DNA of 8,575 bases from Bacteroidales bacterium UBA1237 (GTDB lineage Bacteria > Bacteroidota > Bacteroidia > Bacteroidales > UBA932), in NCBI GenBank assembly GCA_002308935.1, contig DBWN01000266.1:36341-44915 (forward strand). The letters are read 5' to 3'. Under the pieces are notes generated by a model. It was not told the DNA's origin, ran no database searches, and saw only the letters and a program-made list of their open reading frames with translations. Made by a program: the position numbers and the translations under genes. Every line of letters begins with the position of its first letter. Within the stretch, counting starts at the first letter, position 1. Below are positions 1 to 5,723 of this stretch, piece after piece.

Positions 1-78
1 CAGAAGGTCACAGACAAGAAGGTCAAGGCCGTGGACGGAATCATTTCCGCCAAAGAAAAGGAGATTCTTACCGTTTAG
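1..78 (+). CDS. frr: Ribosome recycling factor, C-terminal end (5' truncated by window)
   Basis: Only the last 25 codons are present, in frame from base 1 to a TAG stop at 76-78. They read QKVTDKKVKAVDGIISAKEK and then EILTV. A charged helix containing LTDK/VTDK, then KVD, and ending KEKEI-(M/L)-x-V is the typical C-terminus of ribosome recycling factor, which with EF-G splits the post-termination ribosome so it can be reused. The match rests on this tail alone; the upstream domain lies outside the window. The next promoter element starts only two bases after the stop codon and I see no terminator between frr and the aromatic operon, so frr transcripts may run into the downstream attenuator. 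Confidence 0.75.
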   Translation, partial: QKVTDKKVKAVDGIISAKEKEILTV

Positions 79-79
79 G

Positions 80-108
80 TTGTTTTTTACGAAAATTACC
101 TATATTTG
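80..108 (+). promoter_or_regulatory. Bacteroidetes-type promoter of the aromatic amino acid operon
   Basis: A -7 element TATATTTG at 101-108, followed by C, matches the Bacteroidetes sigma-ABfr consensus TAnnTTTG. A TTG at 80-82 serves as the -33 element, with an 18-nt spacer. Transcription would be expected to start a few bases after 108, around 112-116. That places the ATG of the leader peptide at 117 almost at the 5' end of the RNA. The assignment is from consensus matching only. Confidence 0.7.
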
Positions 109-116
109 CTCCCGTT

Positions 117-176
117 ATGGCAAGTACACGATTTTTCAGCTTCGGTTTTTATTATTACTATTATCGTAAAGGATGA
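117..176 (+). CDS. Phe/Tyr-rich leader peptide of an aromatic operon attenuator
   Basis: A 19-codon open frame reads MASTRFFSFGFYYYYYRKG and ends in TGA at 174-176. The 11 codons at 132-164 contain 4 Phe (TTT TTC TTC TTT) and 5 consecutive Tyr (TAT TAT TAC TAT TAT). It sits between a good promoter and an operon for Phe and Tyr synthesis, and contains no Trp codon. This is the classical layout of an attenuation leader peptide, in which shortage of charged tRNA-Phe or tRNA-Tyr stalls the ribosome and changes folding of the downstream RNA. The peptide probably has no function beyond being translated. No Shine-Dalgarno is visible; the start codon lies 8 nt past the -7 element, so the RNA may be nearly leaderless. 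The frame, codon run and context are seen directly; the regulatory role is inferred. Confidence 0.85.
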   Translation: MASTRFFSFGFYYYYYRKG

Positions 177-180
177 TAGA

Positions 181-243
181 CCGGACATTGTGTACCATAG
201 CGTGAAATTTATTTGTGGGCTGTCCGGATCCGGGTGGCCCACA
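181..243 (+). promoter_or_regulatory. Candidate attenuator: antiterminator versus terminator RNA switch
   Basis: Two foldings exclude each other. Antiterminator: CCGGACA (181-187) pairs perfectly with TGTCCGG (221-227), 7 bp. Terminator: 214-226 pairs with 231-243 (13 bp, three of them G-U) around a GATC loop at 227-230. Segment 221-227 is needed by both. Segment 181-187 begins five bases after the leader stop codon (174-176), so a ribosome that finishes the leader would cover it and favour the terminator. A ribosome stalled at the Phe/Tyr codons (132-164) would leave it free. I see no strong hairpin equivalent to the 1:2 pause stem of enterobacterial leaders; the best is about 5 weak pairs between 161-165 and 175-179. 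Confidence 0.75.
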
Positions 244-250
244 TTTATAT
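214..250 (+). terminator. Conditional intrinsic terminator of the aromatic operon leader
   Basis: The arms TGTGGGCTGTCCG (214-226) and CGGGTGGCCCACA (231-243) form a 13-bp stem with a 4-nt loop. The outer seven pairs (214-220 with 237-243) are all Watson-Crick. The stem is followed by TTTATAT (244-250), a moderately U-rich rather than uniform tract. It lies between the leader peptide and the pheA start at 275, where an attenuator terminator should be. It would also stop read-through from frr. Confidence 0.7.
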
Positions 251-274
251 ATAGACGGACTTATAATGATATTT

Positions 275-1135
275 ATGAAAAAAGTAGCCATTCAAGGATT
301 TTCAGGCTGCTTCCATGAGGAGGCTGCAAGGAAGTTCTACGAAGAGCACTTCGACATGGTTCCCGGTATTGTCGAGTGCAACACTTTCGATGACTTGTTC
401 GAGGCGATGGACGCCGGAGAGGCGGATGCCGCAGTCATGGCAATTGAGAATACTATCTCAGGAGGTCTCATCCCCAATTTCGACCTTTTGAGGAAGAATC
501 CCCAGAAGATAAAAGGCGAAGTCTACCTCCATATCCACCAAAATCTTATGGCTCTCCCCGGCCAGAAACTGGAGGACATAAAGGAAGTCAGGACACATTA
601 CATGGCAATCAACCAGACCAGGGCTTTCTTTGAGAGGAAATGCCCATGGATCAGGCTCATCGAATCCGAGGATACTGCCAAGAGCGCCGCAGACCTTGCG
701 AAATCCGGTCATATGGGAGTAGGTGCGGTTGCGTCATCTTTGGCGGCGGAAAGATTCGGACTGGAGATTCTTCAGAGTTCGATAGAGACTTACAAGCAGA
801 ACTATACCCGTTTCCTCATCCTCGATGATTCAATCAGAATCCCAAAGGAAGAAATCAACAAAGCGTCCCTTTGTTTCACACTTCCCCATAAACCTGGCTC
901 CCTTGCACATATCTTGACGATACTCTCGTTTTATGACATGAACCTTACGAGAATCCAGTCCCTTCCCATTCCGGGGATGAAATGGCAGTACTTTTTCTAT
1001 GTTGATATAAGATTCGACAGTTACGAAAGATATACCCAGGCTCTCGCGGCTGCAAGACCGCTTATCGAGGATCTGGACATCCTTGGGGAATACCGTTCAG
1101 CATGGGGGAAGAATAAAGAAATCACGACAGTATGA
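275..1135 (+). CDS. pheA: Prephenate dehydratase with C-terminal ACT domain
   Basis: The 286-residue product converts prephenate to phenylpyruvate with loss of water and CO2, the committed step to phenylalanine in the cytoplasm. The catalytic dehydratase domain spans about residues 1-182: VAIQGFSGCFHEEAAR at the N-terminus, AIENTISGG near 56-64, EDTAKSAADLA near 132-142, and the catalytic NYTRF motif at 177-181. A Phe-binding ACT domain follows (about 196-275), with KPGSLAHIL at 206-214 in the GALV position and IQSLP at 227-231 where other PheA proteins have ESRP. There is no chorismate mutase domain; that activity is on the DAHP synthase in the same operon. ATG at 275 is chosen because MKKVAIQG is the usual family start. 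ATG at 266 is a possible alternative; a GTG at 215 lies inside the terminator hairpin and is unlikely. The stop overlaps the next start (ATGA). Confidence 0.93.
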   Translation: MKKVAIQGFSGCFHEEAARKFYEEHFDMVPGIVECNTFDDLFEAMDAGEADAAVMAIENTISGGLIPNFDLLRKNPQKIKGEVYLHIHQNLMALPGQKLEDIKEVRTHYMAINQTRAFFERKCPWIRLIESEDTAKSAADLAKSGHMGVGAVASSLAAERFGLEILQSSIETYKQNYTRFLILDDSIRIPKEEINKASLCFTLPHKPGSLAHILTILSFYDMNLTRIQSLPIPGMKWQYFFYVDIRFDSYERYTQALAAARPLIEDLDILGEYRSAWGKNKEITTV

Positions 1136-2352
1136 TCATACAACCAGCAGACAGGACTTCAAGTGTCCAGGAATACTATTTCTCAAGGAAACTCAAGCAG
1201 ATAGCAGTTGTTAACGAGGAACGGAGAGCCGCCGGCCTCTCTCCCGTCATCAACCTGGGTATCGGGGCTCCTGACGGCATGCCGCCGTCAGAGGCCATCC
1301 TCACCCTGGTAGAAACAGCTCAACTCCCCGGGAACCACGCATACCAGAGCTATGTCGGCCTTCCTGAATTAAGGAGAGCATTCGCTGATTGGTACTCCCG
1401 GTATTACGGCGTCATCCTCAATCCTGCCAATGAGATACAGCCATTGGTCGGTTCGAAGGAGGGAATACTCCTGACATCTTTGGCTTTCATAAACAAGGGA
1501 GATAAAGTGCTTGTCCCGGATCCGGGGTATCCTACATATACCTCAGCATCCAGAATGGTCGAGGCGGAGATCCTTACCTATGACCTTAAGGAAGAGAACG
1601 GTTGGTGGCCGGATTTCGATGCGCTTGAGTCTATGGACCTTTCCGGAGTGAAGATCATGTGGGTCAATTACCCTCATATGCCCACCGGTGCGAAAGCCTC
1701 ACGGGAGCTTTACGGAAAGATAGTGGACTTCGCCCTCCGTCACCGTATCCTTGTCGTTAATGACAATCCCTACAGCTTCATTCTAAATGATGATCCGATC
1801 TCAATTCTTTCAGTCGACAGGGCGAAAGAATGTTGCCTGGAGCTGAATTCCCTCAGCAAGGCACATAACATGTCCGGTTGGAGAATAGGGATGATCGCGG
1901 GAGACAAGGACCTCATTTCCGAGGTGCTGAAAGTCAAAAGCCAGATGGACTCCGGAATGTTCAAGCCCCTGCAGTTGGCGGCGGTCAAAGCTCTTTCCCA
2001 AGGGCCGCAGTGGTTTTCGAAGCTCAATTCCTCATATAAGGAGAGAAGGGTTCTTGCCGGGGAAATCTTCGATGCGATCGGTGCGAGCTATGACCACTCT
2101 TCTTCCGGCCTTTTCCTTTGGGGAAGGGTAACCCCTGACAATCTTTTCGCGAAAGCCGAGGAAGAAAACGGAAGGAGTCTCGGAGAAAGAGTGTCCGACG
2201 CGATATTCAGAAAAAGCGGAGTGTTCATCACTCCCGGATTCATTTTCGGGAAGAACGGGGAAGACTACATCAGGATTTCCCTTTGTGCGAAACCGGAGGT
2301 GCTTGCCGGTGCAAAGGAACTTGTCAAAAATGCAATAACAGCCAAGCTATGA
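1132..2352 (+). CDS. Class I/II PLP-dependent aminotransferase (probable aromatic aminotransferase)
   Basis: The 406-residue protein has fold-type I aminotransferase features in order: a substrate-binding GIGAPDGMPP region (43-52), YVGLPELR (74-81), VGSKEGI (106-112), PDPGYPTY (129-136), the PLP-contacting VNYPHMPTGA (178-187, a variant of NPxNPTG), NDNPY (210-214, with the Asp that contacts the pyridine N), the Schiff-base lysine K243 in SLSKAHNMSGWRIG, and the carboxylate-binding Arg R381 in YIRISL. It lies between prephenate dehydratase and prephenate dehydrogenase, so the likely reaction is glutamate-dependent amination of phenylpyruvate and 4-hydroxyphenylpyruvate to Phe and Tyr. Substrate choice is inferred from context; the family also contains aspartate and LL-diaminopimelate aminotransferases. 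Both ends overlap the neighbouring genes in ATGA, suggesting translational coupling. Confidence 0.88.
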   Translation: MIIQPADRTSSVQEYYFSRKLKQIAVVNEERRAAGLSPVINLGIGAPDGMPPSEAILTLVETAQLPGNHAYQSYVGLPELRRAFADWYSRYYGVILNPANEIQPLVGSKEGILLTSLAFINKGDKVLVPDPGYPTYTSASRMVEAEILTYDLKEENGWWPDFDALESMDLSGVKIMWVNYPHMPTGAKASRELYGKIVDFALRHRILVVNDNPYSFILNDDPISILSVDRAKECCLELNSLSKAHNMSGWRIGMIAGDKDLISEVLKVKSQMDSGMFKPLQLAAVKALSQGPQWFSKLNSSYKERRVLAGEIFDAIGASYDHSSSGLFLWGRVTPDNLFAKAEEENGRSLGERVSDAIFRKSGVFITPGFIFGKNGEDYIRISLCAKPEVLAGAKELVKNAITAKL

Positions 2353-3203
2353 TTGTAGGAATTATAGGAATGGGCCTTATAGGAGGCTCTATGGCGATAG
2401 ACCTCAAGAGAAGAGGGTTCGCCGAAAAGATATTGGGCGTAGAAAAGGAGCCGGTGAACGCATCAGCCGCGGCTTCCATCGGCCTTTGTGACGAAGTCGT
2501 TTCGTTCGAGGACTGTGTGGACAGGAGTGATATTGTCATTATAGCGGTACCCGTTGGGGCCGCCGTCAAAATGCTGCCTGCCGTTCTGGACCGTTTCCAG
2601 AAGAACGGGTCGACCGGTAAGATCGTGATCGACACATGCTCTACCAAGAGCCAGATGGTGCGCAGCGTCCATTATCATCCTTTCAGATCCTGTTATGTCG
2701 CCACCCATCCTATGGCCGGTACCGAGTACTCCGGTCCTTGGGCAGCGATGCCGAACCTGTTTGACGGAAGGGCGTGCATCTTCGCTAACGCGGAAGAGTC
2801 CGATCCGAAGGCGCTTGCAACAGTCGAGAAGCTCTATGACACCCTGAACATGAGGCCCACTTACATGAACGCTGAGAACCATGATGTCCATACCGCCTAT
2901 GTTTCGCACATATCTCACGTGACATCTTTCGCTTTGGCCCTCACGGTCCTTGACAAGGAGAAGGATGAGAAGCATATCTTCGACCTTGCCTCCGGAGGTT
3001 TCTCATCCACAGTAAGACTGGCCAAGAGCAGCCCTGACATGTGGGTCCCTATACTTACCCAGAACAGGGAAAACGTCCTTAGGGTGATTGATACTTATCT
3101 TGAGAAAATGAAGTTGTTCAGGGACGCTATAGAAGACTTTGATGACAAGAAGATAGATTCCCTCATCTGTGAGGCCAACAGAATCAAGAAGATTATACGA
3201 TAA
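2349..3203 (+). CDS. tyrA: Prephenate dehydrogenase
   Basis: The 284-residue protein catalyses NAD(P)-dependent oxidative decarboxylation of prephenate to 4-hydroxyphenylpyruvate, the committed tyrosine step. The N-terminal Rossmann domain opens with GIIGMGLIGGS (4-14, GxGxxG) and an acidic residue after beta-2 (VEKEP, 31-35), which suggests NAD preference. IIAVPV (64-69) and DTCSTKS (95-101) follow. HPMAGTEYSG (120-129) carries the catalytic His of the family, and HDVHTAYVSHISH (178-190) begins the helical dimerisation domain. There is no ACT or mutase domain, so it is a monofunctional enzyme of normal length. Upstream in-frame codons reach 2283, but ATG at 2349 gives the canonical MIVGIIG start and an ATGA overlap with the aminotransferase stop, so it is preferred. 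Confidence 0.93.
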   Translation: MIVGIIGMGLIGGSMAIDLKRRGFAEKILGVEKEPVNASAAASIGLCDEVVSFEDCVDRSDIVIIAVPVGAAVKMLPAVLDRFQKNGSTGKIVIDTCSTKSQMVRSVHYHPFRSCYVATHPMAGTEYSGPWAAMPNLFDGRACIFANAEESDPKALATVEKLYDTLNMRPTYMNAENHDVHTAYVSHISHVTSFALALTVLDKEKDEKHIFDLASGGFSSTVRLAKSSPDMWVPILTQNRENVLRVIDTYLEKMKLFRDAIEDFDDKKIDSLICEANRIKKIIR

Positions 3204-3226
3204 ACTGAATAAAACGGATTTACGAT

Positions 3227-4324
3227 ATGGCAAAGAAACTTGACTTGGTCCCCGCGACCGAATGGGGATTCTTCACACTGCCAAGGCCGATGGTCATTGC
3301 CGGCCCTTGCAGCGCAGAGACCCCCGAGCAGGTTATGACTACGGCCAAAGGCCTCAATGACGTCGGAATACACGTGTTCCGTGCAGGAATTTGGAAACCG
3401 CGTACACACCCCGGAAGCTTCGAAGGAGTGGGGACGGTCGGTCTGAAATGGCTTCAGCAAGTGAAGCGTGAGCTTGGAATGTTCGTCTGTACTGAAGTCG
3501 CTAGCGAAAGACATGTGTACGAATGCATCAAATTCGGTATCGACATGGTATGGGTGGGAGCCAGAACATCCGCCAATCCTTTCCTCATGCAGGAAATCGC
3601 GGACGCATTGAGGGACACCGACATTCCCGTGCTGGTCAAAAACCCGGTGAACCCGGACCTTGACCTTTGGATCGGTGCTCTTGAAAGGCTCAATCAGGCC
3701 GGGATAAAGAAACTTGGCGTCATACACCGCGGTTTCTCTACTTCGGAAAAGATCCAATACCGTAATGATCCGGGATGGAGAATCGCTATAGAACTGAGGA
3801 CCCGCTATCCCGATCTTCCTTTCTTTGCTGACCCGAGTCATATGGCCGGGGACAGGAAGTACCTGGCTGAGCTCTCCCAAAGGGCGATGGACCTCGGTCT
3901 TGAAGGGCTGATGATCGAATCTCACTGTGATCCGTCATGCGCTCTGTCTGACGCCAAGCAGCAGATTACACCTCAGGAACTGATCCATATGCTCGAGAAT
4001 GACATTGTGGTAAGGGACAACGACACTGACAGTACCGCGTACAGGGAGGGAATCGACCAGCTCAGGGCCCAAATTGATGTCATTGACGAGAACATTCTCT
4101 TTGCTATGAAATCAAGGATGGCCGTAAGCTCCAAGATCGGACAATATAAGAAAGACCACAATATCGCGATACTTCAGACTGGAAGATGGGAAGCCCTTCT
4201 TGCCGACATGGTGAAAAAAGGCGGAGAATACGGATTGTCCGAAAAATTCTTGAGGCAATTGTTCAATGCCATACATGAGGAATCTGTGAGGGTACAGAAT
4301 GATATCTTGAGTGAAGGCAGGTGA
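3227..4324 (+). CDS. aroF: Bifunctional DAHP synthase / chorismate mutase (C-terminal AroQ domain)
   Basis: Residues 1 to about 258 form a type I-beta (KDO8P-synthase-like) DAHP synthase, which condenses phosphoenolpyruvate and erythrose 4-phosphate in the first shikimate step. Visible motifs are AGPCSAE (25-31), AGIWKPRTHPGSFEG (53-67), KNPVNPD (138-144), GVIHRGF (164-170), ADPSHMAGDR (201-210) and the metal-ligand region ESHCDPSCALSD (231-242). Residues about 272-365 are an AroQ-type chorismate mutase: R280, R297, K308, R320 and Q357 align with E. coli CM residues R11, R28, K39, R51 and Q88. This order is typical of Bacteroidetes; the Prevotella nigrescens homologue is known to be inhibited by prephenate through the mutase domain, so the same feedback is likely here. 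The gene starts 23 nt after tyrA with no clear Shine-Dalgarno and no separate promoter seen. It is the last gene of the operon. Confidence 0.93.
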   Translation: MAKKLDLVPATEWGFFTLPRPMVIAGPCSAETPEQVMTTAKGLNDVGIHVFRAGIWKPRTHPGSFEGVGTVGLKWLQQVKRELGMFVCTEVASERHVYECIKFGIDMVWVGARTSANPFLMQEIADALRDTDIPVLVKNPVNPDLDLWIGALERLNQAGIKKLGVIHRGFSTSEKIQYRNDPGWRIAIELRTRYPDLPFFADPSHMAGDRKYLAELSQRAMDLGLEGLMIESHCDPSCALSDAKQQITPQELIHMLENDIVVRDNDTDSTAYREGIDQLRAQIDVIDENILFAMKSRMAVSSKIGQYKKDHNIAILQTGRWEALLADMVKKGGEYGLSEKFLRQLFNAIHEESVRVQNDILSEGR

Positions 4325-4352
4325 TCCTCAACCCGGAACGGCAAGAGATCAT

Positions 4353-4395
4353 AGTGCGAATATGGGAAGGCTGTCGGCCTTCCCATATTCGTATT
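4353..4395. terminator. Long hairpin between convergent operons, probable bidirectional terminator
   Basis: CGAATATGGGAAGGC (4357-4371) pairs perfectly with GCCTTCCCATATTCG (4377-4391), 15 bp around a 5-nt TGTCG loop. Four further pairs (two G-U) extend the stem to 4353-4395. It lies in the 98-nt gap between the ends of the DAHP synthase gene (+) and lpxK (-), where a shared terminator is expected. Neither side has a clean U-tract, so it may act partly as a 3'-end stabiliser. Confidence 0.65.
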
Positions 4396-4422
4396 CGTGT
4401 ATTCTGATCGTATCTGGGGGAA

Positions 4423-5631
4423 TCAGATTCTGAATGGGGAATCCTCCGGTATGGGGCGCTGTTCCTTATACCTTGCTTCCTCGTTTTCCATGACCTTTTT
4501 TCTCAATCTGCCCAGAAGAGTGGTTTCGAAAACCTCTTTCTCATGATCCGAAAGGAAGTACACCTGGATAGGAACATTGAACAGTCTCTCCTGCAGTGTC
4601 TCGGGAAGGTTTTTATAATCGAGTATCCTCTGGCTGTCCTTCTCGGTTGTCGCAACGACTGCTGTGGGGCAGCTTTTCACCGCTCCCATTATCCTTGAAA
4701 TATCAAAAGAACTGTACTTGTGGTGGTCAGAGAAGGAGAAGTGTTTGACGATTTTGTAGGAATCACTCAGGAAACGTCTCAGAGGAGTGTCCTTGGCTAT
4801 TCCTGTGAAGAGGATCAGTTTCTGGGAGTAGATGTACCGGGTGTCTCCTTTTTCCGGGAAAACAGGTATCAGATCGCAATAATTGATGAAGGTGAACAGG
4901 ACGGTTATCTTGTTTCCCTTGTTAGTTGTCCCCTGGCAAGTCTCGGGGTCGAAATCTTTCAGTCCCAACGTCTTCGCCCAATTCGCTTTTTCGTAATTCT
5001 CCATATAAGCGGGGCACTTCGTGACAATGATGACATCGGCCTGCAGAAGTCTCTGCGGAAGATCGCGCAGCCTGCCGAATGGAAGGAGTTGGTCTTTGCT
5101 GACAGGGCGGTTGTAGTCGACCAGGACAATGTTGATATCAGCCTTCAGTTGCCTGTACTGGAAGGCGTCATCAAGGACTATGACGTCTGCCTTTGTCAGG
5201 TTCTTCTCCTTGCACTTCCTTCCTCTTTTAGTGGTCTCCAGTTTATCGGGATGGCAAAGGAAATCGCATCCTTCCACTCTTGGGCGGTCAACCGCCACAG
5301 TCACCGTGGGGAACTTCTTCTTTATCTGGAGGGGTTCGTCTCCGTATAGGGAGCAGTTCCCGTCAAGCGTTACCTGCTGGAATCCTCTGCTAGAGCGCTT
5401 GTGTCCCCTGGAAAGGACGGCAATGTTGGACCCTCCCCACTCGTGGCTTTCGAGAAGAGTCCTTAGAATCATTTCCGTGTGAGGGGTCTTTCCGGTACCT
5501 CCGGCAGTGATGTTGCCCACGCAGATGGTGGGTACTTCGCTTGTGTGCGTTTTTATCACTCCGTGATCGAACAGAGCGTGCCTCGCGTGGAGAATGAGAT
5601 AGTATGGTGCAAGAAGTATCTTGTCGAGCAT
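4423..5631 (-). CDS. lpxK: Tetraacyldisaccharide 4'-kinase (lipid A synthesis)
   Basis: LpxK phosphorylates the 4' position of the tetraacyl disaccharide 1-phosphate to give lipid IVA, at the inner face of the cytoplasmic membrane. Numbering from ATG at 5631 (402 residues), the protein has a hydrophobic N-terminal helix (ILLAPYYLIL, 5-14) for membrane association, a Walker A GNITAGGTGKTP (39-50), AVDRPRV (113-119), a Walker-B-like LDDAFQYR (153-160, where DDGFQHR is common), PFGRLRD (184-190), FSDHHKY (300-306) and TTEKD (328-332). It is longer than the E. coli enzyme (328 residues), partly through a charged insert near 124-148 and a charged C-terminal tail. An in-frame ATG at 5649 adds six residues, but it lies upstream of a TATATTTG promoter element, so 5631 is preferred. 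dusB lies 92 nt upstream with no terminator seen, so the two may also be cotranscribed. Confidence 0.9.
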   Translation of the reverse strand: MLDKILLAPYYLILHARHALFDHGVIKTHTSEVPTICVGNITAGGTGKTPHTEMILRTLLESHEWGGSNIAVLSRGHKRSSRGFQQVTLDGNCSLYGDEPLQIKKKFPTVTVAVDRPRVEGCDFLCHPDKLETTKRGRKCKEKNLTKADVIVLDDAFQYRQLKADINIVLVDYNRPVSKDQLLPFGRLRDLPQRLLQADVIIVTKCPAYMENYEKANWAKTLGLKDFDPETCQGTTNKGNKITVLFTFINYCDLIPVFPEKGDTRYIYSQKLILFTGIAKDTPLRRFLSDSYKIVKHFSFSDHHKYSSFDISRIMGAVKSCPTAVVATTEKDSQRILDYKNLPETLQERLFNVPIQVYFLSDHEKEVFETTLLGRLRKKVMENEEARYKEQRPIPEDSPFRI

Positions 5632-5637
5632 AGCTTG

Positions 5638-5645
5638 CAAATATA
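5638..5645 (-). promoter_or_regulatory. Possible lpxK promoter (-7 element)
   Basis: Reading the minus strand, TATATTTG runs from 5645 to 5638 and is followed by C, a full match to TAnnTTTG. Only six bases separate it from the ATG at 5631, which would make the transcript leaderless or nearly so. There is no TTG at the usual distance; the nearest lies about 26 nt upstream. That weakens the case, and lpxK could be expressed mainly by read-through from dusB. Confidence 0.45.
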
Positions 5646-5723
5646 GCAAGATTCTTGGATTCTTGTCCCTACAAGGGCAGTCCTTTCTTTATTATGGAGC
5701 TATTTTGCGGAATTACGCAGCTT

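Noticed and set aside
215..274. N-terminal extension of pheA from a GTG at 215
   Set aside because: The added residues are encoded by the terminator hairpin and precede the canonical MKKVAIQG start.
106..318. 70-codon open frame on the plus strand over the leader
   Set aside because: It runs through the attenuator hairpin and into pheA in another frame and resembles no protein family; the 117-176 frame explains the region better.
2283..2348. N-terminal extension of tyrA
   Set aside because: It overlaps the aminotransferase coding sequence; ATG at 2349 gives the standard Rossmann start and an ATGA overlap.
3095..3925. 276-codon minus-strand open frame opposite tyrA and the DAHP synthase
   Set aside because: It is antisense to two clear genes, has no recognisable domain and no promoter; typical shadow frame.
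4720..5349. 209-codon plus-strand open frame opposite lpxK
   Set aside because: It is a mirror of the LpxK coding sequence with no motif of its own.
5706..5719. Small hairpin TGCG/CGCA between dusB and lpxK, considered as a terminator
   Set aside because: The stem is only 4 bp and on the minus strand it is followed by A residues rather than T residues.
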